NCBI GenBank assembly: GCA_002717305.1
Contig: PBDH01000026.1
Coordinates: 1-26,732 of the forward strand
Source of the DNA: Gammaproteobacteria bacterium
Lineage (GTDB): Bacteria > Pseudomonadota > Gammaproteobacteria > Pseudomonadales > Litorivicinaceae
Direction: 5' to 3'
DNA length: 26,732 nucleotides
Below are positions 6,619 through 14,964 of this stretch, piece by piece. How positions within the stretch are numbered: the first letter of the stretch is position 1; the number at the start of each line of letters is the position of its first letter. The notes under the pieces are model-generated. The model was not told where the DNA came from. It searched no databases and worked only from the letters and a program-made list of their open reading frames with translations. The translations under genes were made by a program, and so were the position numbers.

Positions 6619-8166
6619 GTGACAACAGAAAATATGATTCGGTCCGGTGTCACCGTCGGCGGTTGGACGCTGGGCTCCCGTGTACTCGGATTGCTACGAG
6701 ATATCGTCCTAGCTAACACGGTTGGTGCATCCTCAGGCGCAGATGCATTTTTTGTGGCATTCAAAATACCCAATTTTTTGAGACGCCTTTTTGGTGAGGG
6801 TGCTTTTGCCCAGGCATTCGTTCCAGTGTTCACCGAGACACGTGAGAAGGAAGGTGACCAGTCTGTCAAGCGGTTGATTGATCAGGTGGCTGGCCGATTG
6901 GGATTGATCCTTATCGCTATCAGCATCCTCGGTGTTCTGCTAGCGCCATGGATTGCGAAGCTGTTTGCGCCAGGATTCTCGAGCGATCCGGAGAAACTGA
7001 CACTGACAGCTGATCTGTTACGTTGGACCTTTCCATATCTCGGTTTCATTTGTTTTGTTGCGTTCTCGGGAGGCATCCTCAACAGTATCGGAAAGTTCGC
7101 TGTATCGGCCGCGACTCCAGTGTTTTTGAATCTATCCTTGATAGGGAGTGCGTTATTTTTGGCGCCCCTAATGTCTCCCTCAGTACTAGGGCTCGCAATC
7201 GGTGTGGCGATTGCAGGTGTAGTACAGTTGATAATCCAGATCCCTCCGCTGATGACGGCGGGGTTATTACCTAAGCCCTCGTTGTTGGCAGACCATCCGG
7301 GTGTCTCAAAAATCTTAAAATTGATGGTTCCTGCTTTGTTCGGTGTTTCTGTCAGTCAAATTAATTTACTGCTTGATACCGTCCTCGCATCATTATTGAT
7401 ATCTGGGTCAGTATCGTGGCTTTACTACTCAGATCGCTTGATGGAATTACCTTTGGGAGTTATTGCGATCGCTGTTTCTACTGTGATTCTTCCCAAGTTA
7501 TCACGTGACTTCGCCCAAGGAGACGCCGCAGCATCACATCAAACACAGAGTTGGGCGGTTTGGGTGGTCCTAGTATTGGGGCTCCCGTGCGCTGCAGTCT
7601 TGGCCGTTTTTGGTGAATTGATCTTGGCGACACTATTCCAATACGGGGCGATGACTGTTCAAGACATCGAGGCATCAGCATTGTCATTGATGGCCTACGC
7701 CACAGGGCTTCCAGCATTCATGTTAATCAAGGTGCTTGCTCCACACTATTTTGCGCACCAAGACACTAAAACACCCGTAAAAATCGGTGTTATCGCTATG
7801 GCCTTGAATATGGTGTTCAACTTGATCCTGGTTTGGTCGTTAGATCACGTTGGGTTAGCCCTTGCGACGTCCTTATCTGCATGGGTCAATGCATTATTGC
7901 TGCTTAGAGGTTTGCATCGACGCGGTTGGTATGAAGTCCGTCAGCCGCCATGGCGTCCAGCGGCACAAGTTACCCTAGCTATCTTGGTAATGGTTCAAGT
8001 GGCCTGGTGGGCGCCGTCCTCGACGTCGTTGGAAAATGTCTCTGTGATTGAACGTATTGGTTGGACCTTTATTTTATTGCTTACCTCAGGATTTTTGTAT
8101 CTGATCACATTGAGATTAGTCGGGATCCGCTATACTTCATTGCTCGTACCACCAGCAGCACGTTAA
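6619..8166 (+). CDS. murJ: Lipid II flippase MurJ
   Basis: MurJ moves lipid-linked peptidoglycan precursor across the inner membrane. The 515-residue protein is almost wholly hydrophobic, fitting 14 transmembrane helices of the MVF/MATE-like fold. Family marks near the start are GSRVLGLLRDIVLANTVGASSGADAFFVAFKIPNFLRRLFGEGAFAQAFVPVF, which carries the charged residues of the central cavity. A later YYSDRLMELPLGVIAIAVSTVILPKLS is the conserved helix 7-8 segment. The start is GTG with AAGGA nine bases ahead; an ATG five codons later is a weaker choice. It opens the six-gene run to ispH and is followed by ribF after four bases. Confidence 0.96.
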   Translation: MTTENMIRSGVTVGGWTLGSRVLGLLRDIVLANTVGASSGADAFFVAFKIPNFLRRLFGEGAFAQAFVPVFTETREKEGDQSVKRLIDQVAGRLGLILIAISILGVLLAPWIAKLFAPGFSSDPEKLTLTADLLRWTFPYLGFICFVAFSGGILNSIGKFAVSAATPVFLNLSLIGSALFLAPLMSPSVLGLAIGVAIAGVVQLIIQIPPLMTAGLLPKPSLLADHPGVSKILKLMVPALFGVSVSQINLLLDTVLASLLISGSVSWLYYSDRLMELPLGVIAIAVSTVILPKLSRDFAQGDAAASHQTQSWAVWVVLVLGLPCAAVLAVFGELILATLFQYGAMTVQDIEASALSLMAYATGLPAFMLIKVLAPHYFAHQDTKTPVKIGVIAMALNMVFNLILVWSLDHVGLALATSLSAWVNALLLLRGLHRRGWYEVRQPPWRPAAQVTLAILVMVQVAWWAPSSTSLENVSVIERIGWTFILLLTSGFLYLITLRLVGIRYTSLLVPPAAR

Positions 8167-8170
8167 CGCA

Positions 8171-9112
8171 ATGCGATTTGTTTTCGGTCGACAAGTTGAA
8201 TTCCGGTCACCACATGTTTTAACCATTGGTAACTTTGATGGTGTGCATGTGGGGCATCAACGCGTCATCGAACAAGCAAAAGCTATTGCTACTCGGCTCG
8301 GGCTTCCTTTGACAGTGTTATTGTTCGAACCTCAGCCGAGGGAATTCTTCGGAAGACAAAGAGGCCAGTCCGCCCCAGCCAGATTAATGAGCCTAAAAAC
8401 AAAAGTGGCCACTCTGAAATCATTGGGCGTTGATTCGATTTGGTGCTTGAAGTTTCCGGATATCAGACTCCTGACAGCTCGTACTTTTATTGACCAGTTG
8501 GTCTCCGGTAAATGCGTTGCCCAGGTGGTTGTTGGTGATGATTTCCGTTTTGGTTGCGATAGGCAGGGTGATTTTAATTACCTGCTGTCAGCAGGTCACC
8601 GATGTGGGTTCGCGGTCGAACAGTCAGAGACGCATCTATTAGACGGAGTACGTGTCTCATCATCTCGTATTCGCGAGCTACTGAGGCTTAACGATTTTGA
8701 TGGCGCAGCACGAATGCTTGGTCGCTCATATGCACTTTGCGGACGAGTATCCTATGGGCAGCAATTGGGGCGGCAAATTGGCTTTCCGACTGCTAACATA
8801 GCACTGCGAAACTCGCCGCCAATACATGGGGTGTTTGGTTGCTCGGTTAAAATTCCTAACGGGCGAGTTGTGAGTGGGGTAGCCAACATCGGATCGCGTC
8901 CCACTGTCTCTGGCCAGGAGGTCCGACTAGAAGTACATTTGCATGAGTTCTCTGATGAGCTGTATGGTTTCCATCTGACTGTGACTCCACTGATATTTAT
9001 TCGCGCTGAGCAGAAATTCGAGAGCCTTGAGGCATTAACCGAACGAATTAGGTTCGACAACAATAAGGCTCGGGAATCGCTGAGTTTTTTAAATGGATCT
9101 GAAATTGAATGA
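8171..9112 (+). CDS. ribF: Bifunctional riboflavin kinase / FAD synthetase
   Basis: RibF makes FMN from riboflavin and then FAD by adenylylation. The N-terminal adenylyltransferase domain carries GNFDGVHVGH (20-29), the HxGH nucleotide-binding signature, and VVGDDFRFG further on, with the SSSRIRELL segment at its end. The C-terminal kinase domain shows GRQIGFPTANIAL, the substrate-loop motif, and VANIGSRPTV followed by LEVHLHEFSDELYG. The length of 313 residues is usual. It sits four bases after murJ, and its stop overlaps the ileS ATG (ATGA). The murJ-ribF-ileS-lspA order is widely conserved in proteobacteria. Confidence 0.97.
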   Translation: MRFVFGRQVEFRSPHVLTIGNFDGVHVGHQRVIEQAKAIATRLGLPLTVLLFEPQPREFFGRQRGQSAPARLMSLKTKVATLKSLGVDSIWCLKFPDIRLLTARTFIDQLVSGKCVAQVVVGDDFRFGCDRQGDFNYLLSAGHRCGFAVEQSETHLLDGVRVSSSRIRELLRLNDFDGAARMLGRSYALCGRVSYGQQLGRQIGFPTANIALRNSPPIHGVFGCSVKIPNGRVVSGVANIGSRPTVSGQEVRLEVHLHEFSDELYGFHLTVTPLIFIRAEQKFESLEALTERIRFDNNKARESLSFLNGSEIE

Positions 9113-11934
9113 CTGATTACAAACAGACACTGAATCTTCCCGAAACTGAATTTCCGATGCGCGGAAATCTCGCAAAGCGTGAGCCTGACATGCTTGCCTC
9201 ATGGGAGGCTGACGAATGGTATCGGCAGGTACAGGATGTGCAGTCGAAGAGAGAGAAAACATTCATCCTACACGATGGTCCTCCCTACGCGAACGGCGAC
9301 ATACATATCGGCCACGCTGTTAACAAAGTCCTTAAGGATATTGTCGTCAAATCGCGTGGTCTTGCCGGCTTCAATGCTCCCTATATTCCCGGCTGGGACT
9401 GTCACGGTCTACCAATCGAGCACAAGGTGGAGACCACGGTCGGGAAGATTGGTGGAAAATTCCGATCTACAAGTGAGTTCCGAGACGCTTGTCGGGAGTA
9501 TGCTACCTCGCAAATTGAGCGGCAGAAGATAGATTTTAAACGTTTAGGGATTCTTGGTGACTGGGATAACCCATATCTGACTATGGACTACAAGGTCGAA
9601 GCGGATATTGTTCGATCGCTGGGTCAGATCATCAATAATGGACATTTTCATCAGGGCGCGAAACCCGTTTATTGGTGTACTGACTGTGAAAGTGCTCTTG
9701 CGGAGGCTGAGGTCGAATATCAAGACCGAGAGACGTGGACTGTTGATGTAGCCTTCCCAATCCAGAACACGACACAAATCCTGGGCGCATTCGGTGTTTC
9801 TCCTGAAGTTGCCTCCGGGGCCGCGATGGCGATCTGGACGACCACCCCTTGGACGCTTCCAGCTAATCAATTTGTGGCTGTCCATGCAGAGCTCTCGTAT
9901 GTACTAGCTCGGTTTGAGAACGATGGGCGATGCTGGACGTTAGTCTTGGCTGAGGGTCGTCTTGGAGCATTGGCTGCGAGATACAAGATTGAATCATTTG
10001 AAATTCTTGGCGAGGCGCTTGGTAGTGCCTTAGCTGGTATTCGATGTGAAGCTCCTTGGGATGGACGTATAGTCCCTGTTATCACGGGTGACCATGTGAC
10101 GCTGGAAGCCGGAACTGGTGCCGTTCACTCAGCTCCAGCTTATGGCCTTGAGGACTTTCATGCGGCCACGTCCCTAGATCTTGAACTTCTGACACCGGTT
10201 CGTGATGACGGCACATTTGCTGAGTCTGTGGCTGTGGTCGCTGGGCTTCATGTTGAAAACGCAGGGTCTGTTATTGCTGACTATCTAGCTGAGAAAGGTA
10301 GGTTGGTTCATAGAGAGCGATTGGAACATTCTTACCCTCATTGTTGGCGTCATAAAACACCTGTGATTTATCGGGCCACTCCTCAGTGGTTCATTCGTAT
10401 GCAAGGTGAGGGACTCCTAGAGACAGCGCGTGAGGAGGTTGACTCGCAAATTCAATTCACTCCTAGTTGGGGCAAGAATAGATTGGCCGCCATGCTTGAG
10501 GATCGTCCGGATTGGTGCATTTCACGACAGAGAAATTGGGGTGTTCCTATCACTGTCTTTGTGCATAGAGAGACTAGTCAATTGCATCCAGATACAAAGG
10601 TATTGTTCGAAGAAATCGCCCGAAAGATTGAAAAGGGCGGGATCAATGCTTGGTTTGATCTAGAGACAAGTGAATTATTAGGCGACGAAGCACCGAATTA
10701 CCGAAAGGTCACCGACGTATTAGATGTATGGTTTGACTCAGGCACGACGCACGCCTCGGTCTTGGGTCGTCGAGATGGGCTGCATTTCCCTGCGGATTTA
10801 TATCTTGAGGGCTCGGATCAGCATCGTGGTTGGTTCCAGTCGTCGCTTCTGACATCGGTAGCTGTAAATGGTAAAGCGCCTTATGGGGGCCTTCTCACAC
10901 ACGGGTTTACCGTGGACCAAAACGGCCGCAAGATGTCTAAATCACTCGGGAATGTGATACCACCACAAGATATTATGAACACACTTGGGGCGGACATCTT
11001 ACGCTTGTGGATTGCGTCTACCGATTTCACTAAGGAAATGACGGTCAGTCATGAGATTCTGAATCGAACCTCAGACACTTATCGACGTATCAGGAATACC
11101 GTCAGATTCTTGTTGGCAAACATGACCGGGTTTAATCCCGAGACTGATCAGATTCCAATGGCTGATCTGGTGTCTCTTGATGCAGAAATGATCCGACGAA
11201 CTTGCGAACTATCGACTAAACTTATGGATCATTACGACTGTTATGAATTCTCTGAGGTCACCCAAACCTTGCATCAGTTCTGCGTTGATGATCTGGGTAG
11301 TTTTTATCTGGATATCATAAAAGACCGTCAGTACACTCTGAAGGCGGAATGCCATGCCAGAAAAAGTTGCCAAACGGCACTCTACTGGATTACGGATGCA
11401 TTGGTACGTTGGATGTCTCCCATTTTATCTTTCACGGCTCAAGAAATTTGGGAGGCGATGCCGGGTGAGCGTCCTCATCGGTTCGTGTTTGCGGTTACTG
11501 AAGCTGTACTACCAGAGGTGACTGGTTGTGCGGGGGTAAATTGGTCGCTCATCCAATCTGTTAAGGGAGTGGTTAATCAAGCCATAGAAGAAGCGCGTAC
11601 CGAGGGGCTTGTGAAGGGCTCTTTGTCGGCTGAAGTTGAATTGTTCGCTGCCGGACAAACTTTTGACGCGTTAGCTGCTTTGGGGGAGGAACTTCGTTTT
11701 GTTACCATCACGTCTGAAGCTACTTTGGGCCCCCTACACGCCGCTCCCGAAGTTGCCATATCGGACGCTACATGTCCTGACCTATCCGTCATTGTGAGGG
11801 CCGCAGAGACCGAGAAATGTGAGCGCTGTTGGCACCATTGTCCTGATGTTGGTTCGGTACGCACTCATCCAACACTTTGTAGGCGTTGCGTTGATAATAT
11901 CGAGGGCGTGGGTGAAGAGCGGACCTTCGCGTGA
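9109..11934 (+). CDS. ileS: Isoleucine-tRNA ligase
   Basis: This class I aminoacyl-tRNA synthetase charges tRNA-Ile and edits valine. At 941 residues it is close to the E. coli length. The HIGH motif is in PPYANGDIHIGH (H66-H69), the CP1 editing domain includes the threonine-rich AIWTTTPWTLPANQ segment, and KMSKS is at 608-612. The C-terminal zinc site is of the bacterial type, with CxxC pairs at 904/907 and 924/927. This KMSKS plus zinc-finger layout fits the ordinary bacterial enzyme, not the eukaryote-like, mupirocin-resistant form. It overlaps ribF by four bases (ATGA) and lspA by four (GTGA), so it is part of a translationally coupled run. Confidence 0.98.
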   Translation: MTDYKQTLNLPETEFPMRGNLAKREPDMLASWEADEWYRQVQDVQSKREKTFILHDGPPYANGDIHIGHAVNKVLKDIVVKSRGLAGFNAPYIPGWDCHGLPIEHKVETTVGKIGGKFRSTSEFRDACREYATSQIERQKIDFKRLGILGDWDNPYLTMDYKVEADIVRSLGQIINNGHFHQGAKPVYWCTDCESALAEAEVEYQDRETWTVDVAFPIQNTTQILGAFGVSPEVASGAAMAIWTTTPWTLPANQFVAVHAELSYVLARFENDGRCWTLVLAEGRLGALAARYKIESFEILGEALGSALAGIRCEAPWDGRIVPVITGDHVTLEAGTGAVHSAPAYGLEDFHAATSLDLELLTPVRDDGTFAESVAVVAGLHVENAGSVIADYLAEKGRLVHRERLEHSYPHCWRHKTPVIYRATPQWFIRMQGEGLLETAREEVDSQIQFTPSWGKNRLAAMLEDRPDWCISRQRNWGVPITVFVHRETSQLHPDTKVLFEEIARKIEKGGINAWFDLETSELLGDEAPNYRKVTDVLDVWFDSGTTHASVLGRRDGLHFPADLYLEGSDQHRGWFQSSLLTSVAVNGKAPYGGLLTHGFTVDQNGRKMSKSLGNVIPPQDIMNTLGADILRLWIASTDFTKEMTVSHEILNRTSDTYRRIRNTVRFLLANMTGFNPETDQIPMADLVSLDAEMIRRTCELSTKLMDHYDCYEFSEVTQTLHQFCVDDLGSFYLDIIKDRQYTLKAECHARKSCQTALYWITDALVRWMSPILSFTAQEIWEAMPGERPHRFVFAVTEAVLPEVTGCAGVNWSLIQSVKGVVNQAIEEARTEGLVKGSLSAEVELFAAGQTFDALAALGEELRFVTITSEATLGPLHAAPEVAISDATCPDLSVIVRAAETEKCERCWHHCPDVGSVRTHPTLCRRCVDNIEGVGEERTFA

Positions 11935-12410
11935 GGCTTGATTTGGCTTTGGTGATTGGGTTGATCTTCTTGGTTGACCAGTTCACCAAGTTTTTGGCGT
12001 CCACTTATCTGAACTATGCAGAGCCGGTCGGTGTGTTACCGTTTTTTTCTTTCACGTTATTGCACAATACTGGGGCGGCATTCAGTTTTCTGGCTGACGC
12101 AAGTGGGTGGCAACGATGGCTATTTTTGACTCTCGCAGTGGGTGTTTCGGTATACTCAGTCTGGTGTTTGCGAGATCCTGAGCTTTGCCGCTGGATGCAG
12201 AGCGGATTTATTTTCTTGATTCCGGGCGCCATCGGTAATGGGGTTGATCGTGTTGCCTTTGGTTATGTCGTTGATTTTTTGCACTTCCATTGGGGAAGTT
12301 GGTCATTTCCAGCCTTTAATATTGCGGATACAAGCATTACTTTAGCTGCTGGTTGTTTGTTGATTGGATGGTACCTAGATGCTAGACGTAGGCCCAAATT
12401 GCAAGGTTGA
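11931..12410 (+). CDS. lspA: Lipoprotein signal peptidase (signal peptidase II)
   Basis: LspA is an inner-membrane aspartyl protease that removes the signal peptide of diacylated prolipoproteins. The 159-residue sequence has four hydrophobic segments and the family blocks VDQFTK (15-20), HNTGAAFSFL (45-54), GNGVDR (102-107) and the catalytic pair D115 (GYVVDF) and D133 (FNIADT). The residue before VDR is Gly, where Leu or Ile is more usual (GNLIDR); this is a minor difference. The GTG start overlaps the ileS stop. One likely client in the same window is BamD. The last 32 bases overlap fkpB. Confidence 0.97.
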   Translation: MRLDLALVIGLIFLVDQFTKFLASTYLNYAEPVGVLPFFSFTLLHNTGAAFSFLADASGWQRWLFLTLAVGVSVYSVWCLRDPELCRWMQSGFIFLIPGAIGNGVDRVAFGYVVDFLHFHWGSWSFPAFNIADTSITLAAGCLLIGWYLDARRRPKLQG

Positions 12411-12825
12411 ACTGCACTTCTCGCTTAAGCTCTCTGACACTGGTGAGCTGGTTGATTCAACCTTCGGGAAGAAACCTGCTTCTCTAGTTATTGGTGATGG
12501 AAATCTGCCTGAAGCTTTCGAGATGGTTATCCATGGGATGAGCGCAGGTGAACGGAAAGTCAAGACTATTGAGCCTAAGGATGGATTTGGGCAGCGCAAT
12601 CCCTCGAATATACAACGGATCCCGAGAGATCAATTTGATCCCGCGGTTGAACTCGCCGAGGGTTTAGTACTTAGTTTTCAAGATAAAGCTAAATCTGAAT
12701 TACCGGGGGTCATCTCGTTAGTTGAGGACAGAATGGTGACAATTGATTTCAATCATCCTTTGGCGGGGCGAGATCTTGAATTCGAGGTTGAAATTCTTTC
12801 TGTAGCTCCGGCGGAGACACATTGA
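12379..12825 (+). CDS. fkpB: FKBP-type peptidyl-prolyl isomerase, SlpA/FkpB type
   Basis: This 148-residue protein is a SlyD/SlpA-like FKBP with the insert-in-flap domain that gives chaperone activity. It shows VELHFSLKLSDTGELVDSTFG, the LVIGDGNLPEAFEMVIHGMSAGE segment and the EPKDGFGQRNPSNIQRIPRDQF block, then LAGRDLEFEVEIL near the end. There is no metal-binding histidine-rich tail of the SlyD kind and no signal peptide, so it is cytoplasmic. The ATG lies 32 bases inside lspA; no other start is available in frame before the conserved sequence. Its stop overlaps the ispH ATG by one base (TGATG). The lspA-fkpB-ispH order is conserved in gammaproteobacteria. Confidence 0.95.
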   Translation: MLDVGPNCKVELHFSLKLSDTGELVDSTFGKKPASLVIGDGNLPEAFEMVIHGMSAGERKVKTIEPKDGFGQRNPSNIQRIPRDQFDPAVELAEGLVLSFQDKAKSELPGVISLVEDRMVTIDFNHPLAGRDLEFEVEILSVAPAETH

Positions 12826-13772
12826 TGCAAGCAACCCTTGCTAATCCACGCGGCTTTTGTGCCGGTGTCGATCGCGCAATTGACATTGTGAATCGCGCGC
12901 TTGAGATCTTCGGGGCACCGGTTTACGTGCGGCATGAGGTGGTCCACAACAAGACGGTGGTCGACGACCTCAAGTCGCGAGGGGCGGTGTTCGTGGATGA
13001 GCTTGATGAGGTCCCAGATAATACTATTGTGATTTTTTCAGCTCACGGCGTATCGCGGGCGGTTCGAGACGAGGCGGCGCGCCGAAAACTGAAGGTGTTT
13101 GATGCCACCTGTCCATTGGTAACAAAAGTCCATTTGGAGGTGCTTAAGTTCTCAGCGGAAGGCCGTGAATGTATCTTGATAGGTCATGCCGGCCACCCTG
13201 AAGTCGACGGAACTATGGGACAGTTCGATCGAACTTGCGGCGGTGTCATGAAGCTCGTTCAAGATGAACAAGATGCGCGGATGATCGTGATTGACGATCC
13301 AAAGAGCGTATCGTTCGTAACACAAACGACGTTATCGATGGACGATACAGCGCGAATTATAGATATCCTTCGTGGGCGCTTTCCCGATATCCAAGGCCCG
13401 CGAAAGGATGACATTTGCTATGCCACACAGAACCGACAAGATGCGGTCAAACGGCTCGCTTTGGAGCATGACCTTGTTTTAGTGGTCGGCTCTCCAAACT
13501 CATCTAATTCCAACCGGCTCAGAGAACTTGCTGAGCGATTGGGCTCTAAGTCATATCTGATTGACGGCCCAGAGCAGATTGACTCATCGTGGGTCAAAGA
13601 GGCGAATGCCGTCGCTGTAACTGCCGGCGCATCGGCGCCTGAAAATGTTGTTCAGGCTGTCTGCGATCGTTTGAGAGAATTAGGTATCGATACGGTTGTT
13701 CAAGAAGATGGTGTCACTGAATCGATTCAGTTTTCGTTACCGAAAGAATTAAAACTGCATGTTGTGGATTAG
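12825..13772 (+). CDS. ispH: 4-hydroxy-3-methylbut-2-enyl diphosphate reductase
   Basis: IspH is the [4Fe-4S] enzyme of the last step of the MEP pathway, giving IPP and DMAPP. The three cluster cysteines are visible at C12 (ANPRGFCAG), C96 (FDATCPLVTKVH) and C198 (KDDICYATQNRQ). Substrate-binding histidines occur in VRHEVVHN (H41), SAHGVS (H74) and GHAGHPEVDGT (H124, E126). The late SPNSSNSNRL and TAGASAPE segments complete the active site. The ATG at 12825 gives 315 residues and the family start MQATLANPRG; an adjoining TTG would add one residue. It is the last gene of the murJ-to-ispH run. Together with ispB it supplies quinone side chains. The 97 bases after it hold no clear gene. Confidence 0.98.
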   Translation: MQATLANPRGFCAGVDRAIDIVNRALEIFGAPVYVRHEVVHNKTVVDDLKSRGAVFVDELDEVPDNTIVIFSAHGVSRAVRDEAARRKLKVFDATCPLVTKVHLEVLKFSAEGRECILIGHAGHPEVDGTMGQFDRTCGGVMKLVQDEQDARMIVIDDPKSVSFVTQTTLSMDDTARIIDILRGRFPDIQGPRKDDICYATQNRQDAVKRLALEHDLVLVVGSPNSSNSNRLRELAERLGSKSYLIDGPEQIDSSWVKEANAVAVTAGASAPENVVQAVCDRLRELGIDTVVQEDGVTESIQFSLPKELKLHVVD

Positions 13773-13869
13773 CACGAAAGGTGTAACAGAAAATTTGCTA
13801 CTCATTCATTGGTATGGTTAGCGTGGATTTGATTCTGATGGGCGGACGTCTGCATGCGATAATCAAGCG

Positions 13870-14964
13870 ATGGTGGGATCTCAATTTTATTCGGCCGATG
13901 TGACAGTTGTTGGTGCTGGAGTAATGGGCATGATGTCCGCTTTGGAGTTAGCCGAGGCAGGACTTTCGGTTTTGTTGTTCGATAAAGGGCAGGCGGGGCA
14001 GGAAGCTTCTTGGGCTGGCGGTGGGATCATCTCACCACTGTATCCGTGGCGGCATGCGCCTCCGATTACGGCACTCGCCACATGGTCGCAGCAGGTATTT
14101 CCCGATCTGATTGCCTCACTGAATGAATCAACTGGAATTGATGCTGAGTTATCGACTGAGGGAATGTTGGTAACTGCAACTCACGAGCGTGAAAAGGCTC
14201 TCGCTTGGGGTGTCGGTCTATCGCCCAGAGTCGTTGAAATTAGTGACGAGGATGCGCGATCGCTCGAGCCGAATGTACGATTAGACGAAACGCCGCTCTG
14301 GATGCCGGGCGTCTCAAGCGTGAGGAATTCGAGAATGGGCCGAGCACTGAAACGGGCTTGTTCAAATCACCCTAGGATTCGATTGCTTGAAAATCGCGAG
14401 GTCATATTGTCGGGGGATCTTGACTCGCCCAAGATCTCGAGTCAGGGTCAATGCTACGCTAGTGATCGAGTCGTGTTAGCAGCTGGGGCTTGGACGGGAA
14501 ATATATTTGCGGGAGTTAAGGTCAGTTGCCCGATAAAGCCAATGAAGGGGCAGATGCTGTTGTTTGGTCAATGTTATCTCGTAAATCGAGTTGTCTTGGC
14601 GAAAGGGCGCTATGCAATACCTCGGGCCGACGGGCGCATCGTATTTGGATCAACACTGGAGGATGTTGGTTTTGAAAGGATACCTGACCGAAATGCATTT
14701 GAGTCTCTATACGCATCCGCACTTTCCATGATTCCGGTACTTGAGGAAATTCCATTAGAGGCACAATGGGCCGGACTTCGACCCGGATCACCTGAGGGAT
14801 TACCTTGGATTGGAGCAGTCTCGGACAAACTTTGGGTTAACTCAGGTCATTTTCGAAACGGAGTTGTCTTGAGTCCTGCGTCTAGCCGACTATTGTGCGA
14901 CCAGATGGTGGATCGAACACCGATTATTGACCCCACGCCCTATCAACCTTGGATTGCCTTATGA
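13870..14964 (+). CDS. thiO: FAD-dependent amine oxidase, glycine oxidase ThiO-like
   Basis: The 364-residue protein belongs to the DAO/glycine oxidase family of flavoenzymes. The FAD-binding GAGVMG (15-20) ends the first strand, the ribose-binding acid is D38, and the EASWAGGGIISPLYPW segment is typical of ThiO. The C-terminal WAGLRPGSPEGLPWIGAV followed by NSGHFRNGVVLSPAS is the conserved flavin-binding end. ThiO oxidises glycine to iminoglycine for the thiazole of thiamine, but no other thiamine gene is near, so another amino-acid substrate is possible. In Pseudomonas a homologue occupies the same position near bamD. The start is ATG without a strong ribosome-binding site. The stop overlaps the nadE ATG (ATGA). 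Confidence 0.85.
   Translation: MVGSQFYSADVTVVGAGVMGMMSALELAEAGLSVLLFDKGQAGQEASWAGGGIISPLYPWRHAPPITALATWSQQVFPDLIASLNESTGIDAELSTEGMLVTATHEREKALAWGVGLSPRVVEISDEDARSLEPNVRLDETPLWMPGVSSVRNSRMGRALKRACSNHPRIRLLENREVILSGDLDSPKISSQGQCYASDRVVLAAGAWTGNIFAGVKVSCPIKPMKGQMLLFGQCYLVNRVVLAKGRYAIPRADGRIVFGSTLEDVGFERIPDRNAFESLYASALSMIPVLEEIPLEAQWAGLRPGSPEGLPWIGAVSDKLWVNSGHFRNGVVLSPASSRLLCDQMVDRTPIIDPTPYQPWIAL

Noticed and set aside
9109..11934. A mupirocin-resistant, eukaryote-like IleRS
   Set aside because: The KMSKS form, the C-terminal zinc cysteines and the length fit the ordinary bacterial enzyme.
13814..13903. A 29-codon frame between ispH and thiO (MVSVDLILMGGRLHAIIKRW...)
   Set aside because: It has no ribosome-binding site, overlaps the thiO start and does not resemble a pilin leader, so I do not treat it as a pilin relic or a leader peptide.
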